DNA of 64,000 nucleotides from Mesorhizobium sp. AR02 (GCF_024746835.1 NZ_CP080530.1:186001-250000); one strand, 5' to 3'; positions 34,817-44,950 are shown, counted from the first letter of the stretch. Notes: generated by a model from the letters alone, not told the origin. Program-made: numbers and translations.

Positions 34817-35512
34817 ATGGCGAGAAAGCGAATGGGCGTGGCGCGGGGAGTAACAGCGGCCGTCGTCCTGATGATGGTGGGACAGCAGGCCGTCGCGGCG
34901 GAGCCTCCGGTAGCCGCAAGCATCCCGCAGGCAGGGGTCTCGGTCACGGAAGCGCCAAGCCCTTGGCAGATCCGCCTGCGTGGGTTGGGGGTCATCACTA
35001 AGGATTCGGGCTACGTCAACGGAGTGCCCGGCTCCGGTCTTTCCTATTCGGACACCGTGATCCCGGAACTCGATATCACCTATTTCTTCACGGACAACAT
35101 CGCCGCCGAACTGATCCTCGGCACCACCTATGCCAACATCGACGGCCAAGGAACGCTCGGGGGGCTGGGCAACATCGGCAAGGTTTGGCTGCTGCCGCCT
35201 ACGCTCACAGTGCAGTATCATTTTACCGATTTCGGCGCCTTCAAGCCCTATGTCGGTGCCGGCGTGAACTACACGATCTTCTATAACCAGCATGCCGGCA
35301 GCGCCGATGCTCTCAAGGTTAAGAACACGTTCGGCACCGCGCTGCAGGTCGGGTTCGACTACATGGTGGATCAGCACTGGGGCGTCAACTTCGACGTGAA
35401 GAAGCTTTTCCTGAAGCCAGACTTCGACGTCACCGTGGCCGGGGCGAAACTGACGGGCAAGGCCGAGCTCGATCCATGGTTGATAGGCGCAGGTGTCACT
35501 TACCGCTTCTGA
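34817..35512 (+). CDS. OmpW-family outer membrane protein
   Basis: 231 residues from ATG 34817, chosen for CAAAGGAAAG upstream and because it begins a clean signal peptide (MARKRMGVARGVTAAVVLMM, cleavage near AVAAE). The mature part has OmpW-type beta-strands (PELDITYFFTDNIAAELILG; LTVQYHFTDFGAFKPYVGAG) and ends LIGAGVTYRF with the terminal Phe needed for outer-membrane insertion. Forms a small 8-stranded barrel for hydrophobic compounds. A longer frame (from 34748) lacks an RBS. Confidence 0.9.
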   Translation: MARKRMGVARGVTAAVVLMMVGQQAVAAEPPVAASIPQAGVSVTEAPSPWQIRLRGLGVITKDSGYVNGVPGSGLSYSDTVIPELDITYFFTDNIAAELILGTTYANIDGQGTLGGLGNIGKVWLLPPTLTVQYHFTDFGAFKPYVGAGVNYTIFYNQHAGSADALKVKNTFGTALQVGFDYMVDQHWGVNFDVKKLFLKPDFDVTVAGAKLTGKAELDPWLIGAGVTYRF

Positions 35513-35554
35513 TACGGAAGGCGAAGGTGGCTCTCCGACAGCCGATCTGACATT

Positions 35555-36430
35555 AAGGGCGCCTCGTGCGCCCTTTTGCCGTCGGCCCGCCGGTCCACTT
35601 TTGTCAACCAGCCGTCCCCCCAGGTTGTCCGAGCTGTCGGATATGCGACCTATGCCTGCACCAGCACAACATGGGATGTGGAGGCCCCGGACACGCAGCT
35701 CAGCCATGACTACACGCCACCGGCTGAGAATAACCCCGACCAGAGGAGCGTCTCGCCGGACGGCAAATGGATCGCCTCTATCGATTGCAGGATGTTGCGC
35801 TGAGCCGGGACGGATCCGAGGGCAATTACTACGTCTTTTCGACACTGAGCTGGTCGCCGGACTCGCGCCACCTCGCGGCTTACCGCGTTCGCCCCGGCTA
35901 CAAGCGGGAGATCCCCTACCTCAATTCGTCGACGGACCAGTTGCAGCGCGAATATTCAACGATGGTCTATCCCAAGCCGGGCTATGTCCTTCCGCTGCCC
36001 CAGCCGGACCTGTTCGACATTGCCAGCCAGCGCCAGGTCGCGATTGACAACGCGCTGTTCTCGAACCCTTTCGAAGTTTCCTCTCTCCAATGGTGGGAGG
36101 ACGGCCGCGGCTTCACTTTCGAATATAACCAGCGCGGGCATCAGCTCTATAGTCTCGTCGAGGTAGACGCCGCCACTGCCGCGCGCGCTGCCTGATCGAT
36201 GAAACCAGTGAGACCTCCGTCGATTACCGGCCGCTGGCGGCGTGATCAGGAAGGTACCGGAAAAACCTTTCGTCACGATGTCGATGACGGGAAGGAGATC
36301 ATCTGGGTGTCCGAGCGCGACGGGCACGAGCACCTGTACCTGTTCGACGGACGGACGGGCGCGCTCAAGAGCCAGATCACCCGAGGTGAGTACGTGGTCC
36401 GGGGGGTAAACCATGTCGATTCGGTCAGGC
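35555..36430 (+). pseudogene. Dipeptidyl peptidase IV-like gene, decayed N-terminal half
   Basis: Pieces of a DPP-IV beta-propeller lie in shifting frames: LSHDYTPPAENNPDQRSVSP, then FSTLSWSPDSRHLAAYRVRP and DLFDIASQRQVAIDN, then [15 protein letters not shown], and [20 protein letters not shown]. Frameshifts and stops separate them and the hydrolase half is missing. A dead gene fragment. Confidence 0.8.
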
Positions 36431-36501
36431 GCCGGCCTTGGCCGCAACCGCGGCGGACATCATTCCTTGGATGCCACCGCCAATGACCAAGAGTCGACGA
36501 G

Positions 36502-37863
36502 TCATATCCCGCTGCCCATTTTTTCGCCTGCGGTGTCGCACCAGCTCTCGAGGGAGGTACGACTGATGAATCCAGGATGCTCGGGGTTCGCGTATGGCGA
36601 GCGCCCAAGAAGGCTGTTGAGGATGCGACGTGCGCGCCAGGCCAGCAGCCTAAGATTCGGATCGGCCAGCCCGCGCTGGCCGAGGTTCGCGTTCTGTACG
36701 AAGATGCGTCTGTCACGCGGTCCGTCCCAGGACACCGAAAAGTCCTCGCCAATAACCATGTCTTTGTCGATCTGTTCCAGCCGGTCCGCGATCGGTTCCA
36801 AGAAGCCTGGCACCGCGTTCTCGTAACCGGTGGCCAGGATGACGATGTCGGCCGTGACTTCTTCGATATCGTCAATGCCGCGCTGCAGGGTCAGCCTGTG
36901 ACCCGCGCCAGCGTTGATGCAGCGCGAGACGTTGCAACCCGGCCGCAGTGCGATGTCGCATTGGTTTGGCTCGAGAAATTCGTGGCGGTACAGCGCCTGA
37001 TACACAGCGCGCAGCGTGCTTTCCGAAATGCCGTCCGAGGCAAGCACGAAACGCCGAAGGAAGAGCTTGCGCTGCGACTCGCTCATCGCCGCGAAACGAT
37101 CCGAAAAGCAGGGCATGAACAACTCGTTTGTGAACGGGCTGTTGTCGATGGGCAGGTAGTTTTCGCGCTGTGAGACCCAAGTGATCGAGGCAGGCCGCTG
37201 TTCGTTCGGCCGGCTGACAAGATGCAACAGCACCTCGGCTCCCGACTGTCCCCCGCCAACCACGCAGACATCCTTTTTCCGCACTTCTGGATGGATGTGC
37301 AGTACATCAGATGAGTGGAACAGGTTGGCCCCAGTCCAGCCCTGAAACTGAGGCGGAATTTGCGCCTGCTTGCCAATGCCGACCACCACGTTTCTGGCGC
37401 CAAGAACCGCGTCGTCCGTCCGCACCCGAAACTCGCCGTCAAAGCGGATTTCGCGCACCGTCTCTCCGCCGCGGACAAGCGGATTTTTTTGGAAAGCCCA
37501 GTTCAGGTACTGCTCGAACTCAGCTCTGAGCACGGCCTCGAACTGTGCGTTCAGGAAGTGGTACAGACGCCCGTTCTCGTGCAGGTAGTTTACGAAAGTG
37601 TAGGCCGATCGCGGATTCACCAGCGTGACCAGATCCTTGAAGTGGCTGACCTGGAGCTCCGAGGAATCGAATGCGCTGCCTGGATGCCAGCGGAAGTCGA
37701 CTTGCCGATCCAGGAACAGTGCCCCTTGCCCGATTTCCTCGTGTAACTGACACGCAAGGCTCAAATTAGACGGGCCAGCACCGACCCCAATGCAAGAGTG
37801 CTCCACTTGTCTTGCTCCTATAGCGTTTCCCAATAAGGGATGTTCGCGGCAAGTATCGGCCAT
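36502..37863 (-). CDS. L-lysine/L-ornithine N-hydroxylase (IucD/PvdA/SidA family)
   Basis: 453 residues. FAD motif VGAGPSNLSLACQL, substrate/NADPH part with VVGGGQSGAEVLLHLVSRP, and the closing ATGYENAVPGFLEP motif of N-hydroxylating monooxygenases. These enzymes hydroxylate the side-chain amine of Lys or Orn as the first step to hydroxamate siderophores or other N-oxygenated products. No siderophore synthetase or transporter sits beside it, so the product is unknown. The start at 37863 has GGAGGG about 14 nt upstream; a shorter start cannot be excluded. Confidence 0.88.
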   Translation of the reverse strand: MADTCREHPLLGNAIGARQVEHSCIGVGAGPSNLSLACQLHEEIGQGALFLDRQVDFRWHPGSAFDSSELQVSHFKDLVTLVNPRSAYTFVNYLHENGRLYHFLNAQFEAVLRAEFEQYLNWAFQKNPLVRGGETVREIRFDGEFRVRTDDAVLGARNVVVGIGKQAQIPPQFQGWTGANLFHSSDVLHIHPEVRKKDVCVVGGGQSGAEVLLHLVSRPNEQRPASITWVSQRENYLPIDNSPFTNELFMPCFSDRFAAMSESQRKLFLRRFVLASDGISESTLRAVYQALYRHEFLEPNQCDIALRPGCNVSRCINAGAGHRLTLQRGIDDIEEVTADIVILATGYENAVPGFLEPIADRLEQIDKDMVIGEDFSVSWDGPRDRRIFVQNANLGQRGLADPNLRLLAWRARRILNSLLGRSPYANPEHPGFISRTSLESWCDTAGEKMGSGI

Positions 37864-38169
37864 GGCTGTTGGGCTTACCCTCCAGCAGGGATTCTCGACC
37901 TTGGTGCCGCTGGATTTGCAGCAGTTTGTCCTCGCGTTCGTGTTGTCGGGTGTGAAGCCCGTGGATCCAGCCCAGTGATAAGATCAACAACTCATGCCGG
38001 CGACATGTCGCGCTTGGGCGGATTGTCGTATGTCCGCCACGTCGCCGTCAGCGACATGCTTCCAAGCCTCCCGTATCTAATCGGCGCAGTCGCCCGCCTT
38101 GGCCATGATGCGCCGACCTTCGACCGGCTTGGTGACCGTCAAGGCTGCGGTGTTGAATGCAGCGACAGT

Positions 38170-38631
38170 ATTTTTCGATGAGGCTGATCATAGGAGGACA
38201 TCCGCTGGGGCGTTCTGAATGTCCCCTGCATCGAACGTGCCAGAAGGAAATTATGTCAAACCAACGGGCAGCAGGTTCGTGATCGGGTCGGGTATCTGCT
38301 CACGGCAGACTCAGACCAAGTTGCAACGGCCAAAATGTTTAGAGAACGATTCCCCGATAAGCAGATCATTAGTGTTGCCCGCCAGGCCGATCTCACAGCA
38401 AAAGTGATTTTGCCTCACGTTCACGATATCCGGTCAATCGAGAAAGCGACTATTGAAGCCTGCCAGTTTGAGGGTGCGGTCATAATCGTGAACGGTGAAA
38501 GGGTGGGTAAACGACCAGCTGAATATGCGCCGCCCGAAACCGCAGCGTTGTGCAGACTGTTGCGGATGGAATGCTGGACGAGACAATTAGAGCGTTACTG
38601 CATAGGACCAGTGACGCGTCAGACGCGATAA
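38170..38631 (+). pseudogene. Unknown ORF, lacking a clear start
   Basis: An open frame runs from about 38192 to 38631 with protein-like content (VRDRVGYLLTADSDQVATAK; IISVARQADLTAKVILPHVH; EGAVIIVNGERVGKRPAEYA). The only ATG (38335) lies inside the conserved-looking part, so the true start is probably lost. No family recognised. Confidence 0.4.
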
Positions 38632-38764
38632 AAAGTTCCAAAGGGCAAGGCCGTTCTCCTGGTTGGAAGTGATGCGGGTCGGCAGCTCTCGCCGACTCGC
38701 ACTTAAGTTTCAAAGCTCGTGCCATTTGCTGAGCTTTGCTGGATGGAACCGCAACAGAGCCGAC

Positions 38765-39517
38765 TCAACCGAGGCCTAGAATGAAGCGCCGATTAGGTGA
38801 ATGGATAGGCCGCGCGTTCAACGGATAGAGTGAGGTAAATCGCTCGATGTCTGCGGGGTCGACGTCGACCGGCTCCATTGCCACCATCCACTCGACGTTT
38901 TCGGTGCATGGCGGTGTCGTCAATGACCCCTCGTAGGTCCAGTAGCCAAGCGACGCCGGCAGGAGCCCGTTGGGATCGACCTCGTCGACCGCGATCTCCT
39001 CGCCTGACTTTCCGGGAAAGGCCGCGGCAAGGCCGGCAAAGCTGACATTTGTCGCGCCCGGCCTCAAAAAGACGCCCAGCACACCCAGACCACCGCTCTG
39101 TGTGTCCTTATGAACGAAATGCGCTTCCATCGGGAAGGTCTTGCCCGCCATCTGGTGTTCGCTCGGCGCATGAAAATGGAATTGTACCAGTTCGTAGACA
39201 CGATCCCCGCGAGTCAGCGTGCTGCCTTCCGGCATATTGATTTGGATGGTGTGGCCGTTGTTCACCATCTTGCCGCCGCCTTTTCCCCAACCGATGGCGA
39301 TATGTGGAATCTCGGCCTTGACTGCGCTCTTGATATTGATCGGTGATTGCTGCGTGCCTGCCGAGCAGGCGAAATTTTTCTTGTCCAAATCGGCCCAGTG
39401 CTCCGGTCCGTCCGGGCCTGTATATCCCCAATGAGTGCTGGCCGCATGCGCGGCTTGAACGCAAACCGGGCATGCTCCGAGGGCGACGAACCCTTTAATC
39501 AGATTACGACGATGCAT
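38765..39517 (-). CDS. Periplasmic alpha-type carbonic anhydrase
   Basis: 250 residues. The signal peptide (MHRRNLIKGFVALGACPVC...AHA) is followed by an alpha-CA domain: WGYTGPDGPEHWADL, QQSPINI, the two zinc His in ELVQFHFHAPSEH, the third in MEAHFVHKD, and LTTPPCTENVEWMV. It interconverts CO2 and bicarbonate in the periplasm. An alpha-CA of this kind on the M. loti symbiosis island has been studied for a role in nodules; I think this is its orthologue. No sigma54 promoter was found upstream. Confidence 0.93.
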   Translation of the reverse strand: MHRRNLIKGFVALGACPVCVQAAHAASTHWGYTGPDGPEHWADLDKKNFACSAGTQQSPINIKSAVKAEIPHIAIGWGKGGGKMVNNGHTIQINMPEGSTLTRGDRVYELVQFHFHAPSEHQMAGKTFPMEAHFVHKDTQSGGLGVLGVFLRPGATNVSFAGLAAAFPGKSGEEIAVDEVDPNGLLPASLGYWTYEGSLTTPPCTENVEWMVAMEPVDVDPADIERFTSLYPLNARPIHSPNRRFILGLG

Positions 39518-40146
39518 ATTGTTTTTGCTCCTTAATGCGAACTGATGTTTCCGATTGCGGCTGTCCTAGCAGGCCCCTGATCGCCAATAGGGCGACGCAT
39601 GTGGTCAAGTGCGGGGCGACGCCTGGCGCAAGCCTTGGCTTCCGTCCATGAAGCAGACTGGCGGCTTCGACCCCGCAACCGCGCTGATTTAGGCTAACCG
39701 ATTACAGATTGACATTGAGCAGACCTGAACTTGGTGACACACCAATAACTCGCGGCGGTACCCCATCTAGGGTTGCGTACAATCTTGCGAATTGTTCTCG
39801 CTATTCGCGGCGGCAGAGGCAAAAGTGCTTCGACATTCGATCGTGGAACTGGAACATGGCGCCCACGGCAGCCGTCACCAGCGTAGGGGACTTTTTCGCC
39901 GGGATCGTAGAACTTCTCATTCTCCTCACAGAAACTACGCGGTTTGTCGCGGCCGTTGTCACGGGAGAGTGCGTCCCAGCCTTGTTCGCGACCGATTGAT
40001 CCTTGCCCTCGCAAGCCAAGGTGGCGTCATCGCCTCGACTAACGTCGTTCCAGACATTGCCCTTGAAATCCAAGAGCACGTCGTGACCCTCGCTGCCGAC
40101 GGTTTCGGAACTTGAGCTAACCGAATACCCATTGTTATCCCAAATA
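39518..40146. other. Intergenic region without recognisable genes
   Basis: About 630 bp upstream of the carbonic anhydrase. Minus-strand frames (for example 39801-40175) give no family match that I trust. Confidence 0.4.
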
Positions 40147-40572
40147 CTACTTGTGATACGGCCCACCAAAACCAAGCGCCTTCATATATTTCTCAGCGGA
40201 GCTTTGGAAAATCGATTGGTTGGATGGGGCACATTTACGGGATGGATATCTTGATGTCGCGTTCGCCTTTCTGCTTACCAATGCCGCGGCAGCGGCGGAT
40301 GAGCAGCGAGGATCCGGCGGATGCGGAGGCGAAGATGGGTTTCGGTGTTCTGCAGCACCCCGCGCTGGTCTCTTTGGAGCATGTGATGATCTAGTCACCC
40401 CGACGATGGCGCGTGTTATACGGCGAACAAAAAAGGCGACGGGCGGCGGCGGGCACGGACGCCGCCGACCAGCTGCGTTCCTGCGCGTCGGTGGCATGCC
40501 TGGCGACATAAACAGGTCGGGGTCCATCGCTACTTCGAACCCAACATGGTCTGAAACCGGTCTGGTCGCCAT
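40147..40572 (-). pseudogene. Decayed copy of the CYP127A-like P450 N-terminus
   Basis: Begins MATRPVSDHVGFEVAMDPDL FMSPGMPP, aligning with [28 protein letters not shown] of the intact P450 at 50831. Further pieces (SPYNTR, then IFASA in other frames) follow in the same order. Frameshifts and loss of everything past about the first 110 codons, including the haem Cys, make it non-functional. Confidence 0.85.
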
Positions 40573-40765
40573 CTGGTTTATCTCGGAGGTCAGTGTTCAT
40601 GCACCGGATTGAGATCACACAGTCGGTCACCAGTAGGTTGTACAGTCCCGCCGGAGGCGGCTGTTGCGGAGGCAGTCCACCCGCCACAAGCGCGGATGAG
40701 ATCGGTCGCGAATTCAAGCAGCTTGGGCCCTCCGCGACGCGCGGCCGACAGGCAGAATTATCGAA

Positions 40766-40779
40766 GCAAGTTGCGTGCC
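40766..40779 (-). promoter_or_regulatory. sigma54 (-24/-12) promoter in front of the dead P450
   Basis: On the minus strand GGCACGCAACTTGC, identical to the promoter of the intact P450 operon (51000-51013). Its NifA-type site at 40862-40877 has changed from TGT to CGT. Confidence 0.75.
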
Positions 40780-41250
40780 GGACTTGCGCCGATGATGCTG
40801 CACCACTTCTCCGTGCGCGCGGCCCGGCCAGGTCACGATTTCGTCGGGCTTTCGACATTCTCGTCCAGTCTCAGACACAACATGGTTTGCTGGTAGATAC
40901 CTCACCTCACCCCACCTCAGTCGCGCAAACGGACCGACCTGCCCTGAACGAACGCGGCAGCCACCTGAGCCAGAGCGGAAGTTGTGACCGCCTGACAGTA
41001 CGCGCCCGTTGTGCGACCTTCGGGGTGTGATTGGACGCCCACCGCAAACTGCCTGTCTTGCGAGCCCGCGGATTTCCGAGCTTTACGACATAGCCGATCG
41101 ATACCACTTCGATCCAGGGAACGCTGATACGGTGACCTGGTCGAGCTCAGTACCTTTGCTGAGGGGCGAGTAAGCGACTAAAGGCGCGCCCCGCTCCTGC
41201 TCGCGCTGAACGGTTGCCTGCGAAGCAGTGAACCCCTGCTTCAAGTCAAA

Positions 41251-41265
41251 TGGCATGGCGCTTGC
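41251..41265 (+). promoter_or_regulatory. sigma54-type promoter upstream of prxS-rpoN2
   Basis: TGGCATGGCGCTTGC has the invariant GG and GC ten bases apart. It lies about 640 bp before prxS and is kept, with its surroundings, in a decayed copy at 52890. No clear TGT-N10-ACA site was found upstream. Distance makes the link to prxS uncertain. Confidence 0.5.
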
Positions 41266-41907
41266 GATGTAGTCCCTAGAACGCATCCAGCACATATGAA
41301 AGCCACGAACGAACCATGGCCTATACGCGAAGCTGCATGCAAGCGCCTGAGGAAACTATGCCCATTCCGGCTATACATCGAAGTATCATCCCTTCCAGAC
41401 CTCCGTGCTCGGTAGCTGTCTTGCGCATGGCTGTTCTGGGACCGACGCGCCAATTCATGGCGCTCCCCCAATTGCTGGCCGGTCCTGATCAACGTGTGAG
41501 TGTCAAAGAACTCCCAAAAAGGGATGCCCAAGCTGACGTCGGGGCATCACTGCCAACCACCTTCGGTACTCCGAAATCGGGGCTTTCTCTCGCAACCCAA
41601 CAGTTGGCGCGTCACAGCCCTATTTCGAAACTGACCCTTCTAATCACCACGCCTGTTTCCTCGATGACGAGCAGCGGGTCGTCGATGTCCCCTTCAGGCG
41701 ATCGCCGCAAAAGGCTGTCGGCGCCGCCCGAAGCCACCAAGATCACCTATGTCGACGTCGTTCGGGTAATGAAGACCAGAAGCCAAGATGCTCCCATCCC
41801 ACGAGAATCAAAGCGGGTCGGCTTATCTGGTGCCTGGGGCGCCGAGGCCGACAAATGTCGGCACGCCCAGAAGGCGTGCACAAGTTTTCATTTAAAGGAG
41901 CAAGCTG

Positions 41908-42441
41908 ATGACCGTGCACAAGAGGGTTCCCTTCGTCACCTTTCTCACGCGTGTGCGCGATGAGTCAGTTCAGGGGCCCAATCCATATCGCTGGGAAGAA
42001 AAGACATCCGACGACTACTTTGCCGGCAAGCGCGTCATCCTGTTCTCGCTACCTGGCGCCTTCACGCCGACCTGCTCGACCTACCAACTGCCCAAATTCG
42101 AAGACCTCTATGACGAGTTTGAGAAGGAGGGAATTGAAGCCATCTACTGCCTTTCCGTCAACGATGCCTTCGTCATGAATGCGTGGGGGAAATCCTTGGG
42201 CCTGCAGAAGGTACGGCTCATCCCGGATGGATCGGGCGAGTTTACGCGCAAAATGGGCATGCTGGTTGCCAAGGACAATCTCGGCTTCGGTATGCGCTCT
42301 TGGCGCTACGCCGCCCTTATCAACAATGGCGTGGTGGAGCAGTGGTTTGAGGAGGATGGTTTCTCCGACAACTGCGAGGCCGACCCCTATGGCGTATCAT
42401 CCCCGCAGAACGTTCTTGAAACCCTCAAGGCTGCCGCATGA
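41908..42441 (+). CDS. prxS: Peroxiredoxin PrxS (Prx5/AhpC-TSA type)
   Basis: 177 residues. The peroxidatic Cys is in LPGAFTPTCSTYQLPKFEDL, and the protein has the Prx5 fold hallmarks (AIYCLSVNDAFVMNAWGKSL; GMRSWRYAALINNGVVEQWF). It reduces H2O2 and organic peroxides using thiol donors. AAGGAG stands 8 bp before the ATG. In Rhizobium etli prxS is co-transcribed with rpoN2, and here rpoN2 follows by 73 bp, so the pairing is conserved. Confidence 0.93.
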   Translation: MTVHKRVPFVTFLTRVRDESVQGPNPYRWEEKTSDDYFAGKRVILFSLPGAFTPTCSTYQLPKFEDLYDEFEKEGIEAIYCLSVNDAFVMNAWGKSLGLQKVRLIPDGSGEFTRKMGMLVAKDNLGFGMRSWRYAALINNGVVEQWFEEDGFSDNCEADPYGVSSPQNVLETLKAAA

Positions 42442-42514
42442 CCTAGCAGCGTCAAAGCCTCGCAGATCCCATTGGCCACCGCCAGAGCAACGCTCGACAG
42501 GAGTCGCGCCCACC

Positions 42515-43990
42515 ATGCAATCCTCAGCAAGCCTGCTTCAACGTCAGAAGCAATCTATGATTGCGTCGCCTCAACTGATTGAGTCGATCCGATTGCTGCA
42601 ACTGGCGCATACCGAGCTGCATCAGTACGTGGGGCAGGAAATCGCAAAGAACCCGCTTTTGGAGTTGGCGCCAAGCGAGGAAGGGCCGTCTGGAGATGAT
42701 TGGTCGATTCCGGAAGAGGTTCCCGACATCGGCGTACGTGAAAAGGACTTTGACAAGCCGATCAGTGCCGAGGCCCCGGAAAGGTTCATGCAATCGAAAT
42801 CGACCGGCAACTCGACCGGCAACACAGCCAACGCCCCGCCGGGCGCGGGCAATGCAGTCGACAATTTTTCCGTCTCCGCCGAAACATTGCACGACCACGT
42901 CGCGCGTCAGATCGCCCTGACTGCGTTCACATCGCAGGAGAGGCTGATTGCTGGCCAGCTTGCCACTCATTTGGAAGATACTGGCTATCTTCAGGTAAGC
43001 CTTGTGGAACTGGCCAGCAGCCTAAACGTCCGGGCGGACGATGTGGAACGGGTGCTCGGAATCTTGCAGCACTTTGATCCACCGGGACTTTTTGCGCGAA
43101 CGCTCAGCGAATGCCTTGAGATCCAGTTGCGCCAGCGAGACCGGTTCGACCCGGCGATGGCAGCGTTGGTTGCCAACCTTGAGATGCTTGCGAGACGCGA
43201 TTTTCAGGCATTGAAGCAGCATTGCGGCGTCGATGAAGAAGACCTTCTCGACATGTTGCATGAAATCCGTGCTCTCGACCCCAAGCCTGGAAATCAGTTC
43301 CACACCGGAGGGCCGGAATGCGTCATGCCCGAAGTCTTGGTCATGCCCTCGCCTGGCGGTGGGTGGCACATCGAACTTGATCCGAACACGCTACCCAAGC
43401 TGCTGATCAACCATACCTACTTCGCCGAAGTCTCGCGCGCGGCCGTCCAAAATTCGAAAGATCAAGCATTTCTCCACGAATGCTTGCAAAACGCGAACTG
43501 GTTAATCCGCAGCCTCGATCAGCGCGCCAACACGATTCTTAAGGTTGCGACTGAAATCGTGCGCCAGCAGGAGGCCTTTTTGGAACATGGCGTCTCCCAC
43601 CTGAAGCCTCTCAATCTCAGGACTGTCGCTGAAGCGATCAACGTGCACGAGTCGACGGTAAGCCGGGTGACATCCAACAAGTACATGCTTACCCCACGCG
43701 GTGTTTTCGAGCTGAAGTACTTTTTCACTGTCGCGATCGCCTCCTGCGAAGGCGGCGACGCGCACTCCGCCGAAGCTGTGCGTCATCGGATCAAAGCGAT
43801 AGTCGCCGGAGAATCGCTTGCTGACGTGCTTTCCGACGATGATATCGCTGCCCGGCTCAAGGAAACCGGCATCGATGTTGCACGCCGCACCGTCACAAAA
43901 TATCGCGAAGCGATGAACATCCCCTCCTCTGTGCAACGGCGACGGGAAAAGCGCTTATGGCTAGAGGGCGATCAAGGCTCCGCGGCCTAG
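42515..43990 (+). CDS. rpoN: RNA polymerase sigma-54 factor RpoN2
   Basis: 491 residues from ATG 42515 (ACAGGAG upstream; the frame is open further up but overlaps prxS). Region I is Gln/Leu-rich with QSMIASPQLIESIRLLQLAH, followed by the acidic region II, the core-binding region, the HTH (NLRTVAEAINVHESTVSRVT) and the RpoN box ARRTVTKYREAMNIPSS. It directs polymerase to -24/-12 promoters activated by NifA, several of which are in this window. A decayed second rpoN end lies at 53.1 kb. Confidence 0.95.
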   Translation: MQSSASLLQRQKQSMIASPQLIESIRLLQLAHTELHQYVGQEIAKNPLLELAPSEEGPSGDDWSIPEEVPDIGVREKDFDKPISAEAPERFMQSKSTGNSTGNTANAPPGAGNAVDNFSVSAETLHDHVARQIALTAFTSQERLIAGQLATHLEDTGYLQVSLVELASSLNVRADDVERVLGILQHFDPPGLFARTLSECLEIQLRQRDRFDPAMAALVANLEMLARRDFQALKQHCGVDEEDLLDMLHEIRALDPKPGNQFHTGGPECVMPEVLVMPSPGGGWHIELDPNTLPKLLINHTYFAEVSRAAVQNSKDQAFLHECLQNANWLIRSLDQRANTILKVATEIVRQQEAFLEHGVSHLKPLNLRTVAEAINVHESTVSRVTSNKYMLTPRGVFELKYFFTVAIASCEGGDAHSAEAVRHRIKAIVAGESLADVLSDDDIAARLKETGIDVARRTVTKYREAMNIPSSVQRRREKRLWLEGDQGSAA

Positions 43991-44011
43991 CAGCGCTGAC
44001 GAAAGCGGCGC

Positions 44012-44632
44012 TTAATCCAAAGCGATCCCGTTCTTGATGTGTGCGAGGCGGCTTTCGCCTTGCTCGGGGCCGAAGCAGCTTTCGAAATCATTGCATTCCC
44101 GGCAAGTGGGCGCGGTGCATAGCGAAAAACCTTCGGCCTCGCAGAGTTTGCGGTAGAAGAACTTCTTCCATTTCATGTTTTGGGTGTTGCCGGCTGCCAA
44201 GGTCGGAAAATGCGTGGAAAGCAGGCGGCTGAGCTCGGCCCGATTGAGAAGGCCAAGATCCTGCCAGAGATGGTTGTTGCGCATGGCACGCCGGGCGACG
44301 ATCTTAGCGAAGCAGGCGCTCGCCGGGTCGCCCGGCCGGGCATGCGCCAGCAGCAGGCTGTGCAGAAGTTCTTCTTCCATTTCCGGCTTGGGGTCGCATA
44401 GCTCGTCCAAGGCGAAGGCGTTCATCGCGGTAGCGGGGAAACTGTGGGTCAGCACGTCGCGCAGCTCTGCGCGCGAAAGGCCAGTCGACTCCGTCGCCGT
44501 CGCCTCGCCGGCCTCGACCTCCTCGAGCGCACACGAAAGCACACAGGCAAGCACATGCTGATCGAACCCACTCTTCAACTCGATCCGCGGCCATTGGCGG
44601 GCGCAGAGCCAACTATAGTGATGAGCGAACAT
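44012..44632 (-). CDS. nifQ: NifQ, molybdenum donor for FeMo-co synthesis
   Basis: 206 residues from ATG 44632 (CAGGAGAACGGCACC upstream). The C-terminal Cys motif C-TAPT-C-RE-C-NDFES-C (Cx4Cx2Cx5C) is complete, as needed for the Mo-Fe-S cluster that NifQ passes to NifEN/NifH. The frame is open upstream through the dead fdxB, giving a longer ORF to 44755; the RBS argues for the short form. Convergent with rpoN2, 21 bp apart. Confidence 0.93.
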   Translation of the reverse strand: MFAHHYSWLCARQWPRIELKSGFDQHVLACVLSCALEEVEAGEATATESTGLSRAELRDVLTHSFPATAMNAFALDELCDPKPEMEEELLHSLLLAHARPGDPASACFAKIVARRAMRNNHLWQDLGLLNRAELSRLLSTHFPTLAAGNTQNMKWKKFFYRKLCEAEGFSLCTAPTCRECNDFESCFGPEQGESRLAHIKNGIALD

Positions 44633-44635
44633 GGT

Positions 44636-44950
44636 GCCGTTCTCCTGGTCGTCTGCCGCGACCTTGTCGGCCGCAACATGCGTCTGGCAGTTCTTTGGGT
44701 AAACGCGGGCTCCGCAGCCAATGCAGCGGCCGGCCTGGTCGACGAGCATGATCATGCGGTTGAGCTCGGCGTCGAGGTGTTCGCCCTCGCCGGCACGGAG
44801 GGTTCACTCGCTGATCGACGCTATGGAGGTGCACCGCCCGCGCGAGCAGACCTTGAAGCAGCGGCCGAAGCCGATGCAGGTCGTGCCGTCGAGAGTGGTC
44901 AGATATCGCGGCACCCATCTGGAGGCGTCGCGGGTGACGAAAGCGCTCAT
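44636..44950 (-). pseudogene. fdxB: FdxB-type 2[4Fe-4S] ferredoxin III, decayed
   Basis: Starts MSAFVTRDASRWVPRYLTTL. The first cluster motif reads CIGFGRCFKVC (Cys to Phe), a TGA follows ISE, and after it the frame resumes with MIMLVDQAGRCIGCGA. The second motif then lacks the next Cys pair and ends RVYPKNCQTH where RVCPKN is usual. Two or more lost ligands plus a stop make a working ferredoxin impossible. It runs in frame into nifQ without its own stop. fdxB-nifQ order is the usual rhizobial one. Confidence 0.88.

Noticed and set aside
39520..39720. Possible sigma54 promoter or NifA site for the carbonic anhydrase
   Set aside because: No GG-N10-GC on the coding strand with reasonable context and no TGT-N10-ACA found.
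39801..40175. Minus-strand frame with a short match to HmuS (AVGAMFQ)
   Set aside because: Only seven residues agree, with no further similarity before or after; taken as chance.
41866..41886. GGCACG near 41860 as a -24 element for prxS
   Set aside because: No GC at the right distance; the motif at 41251 is better though far away.
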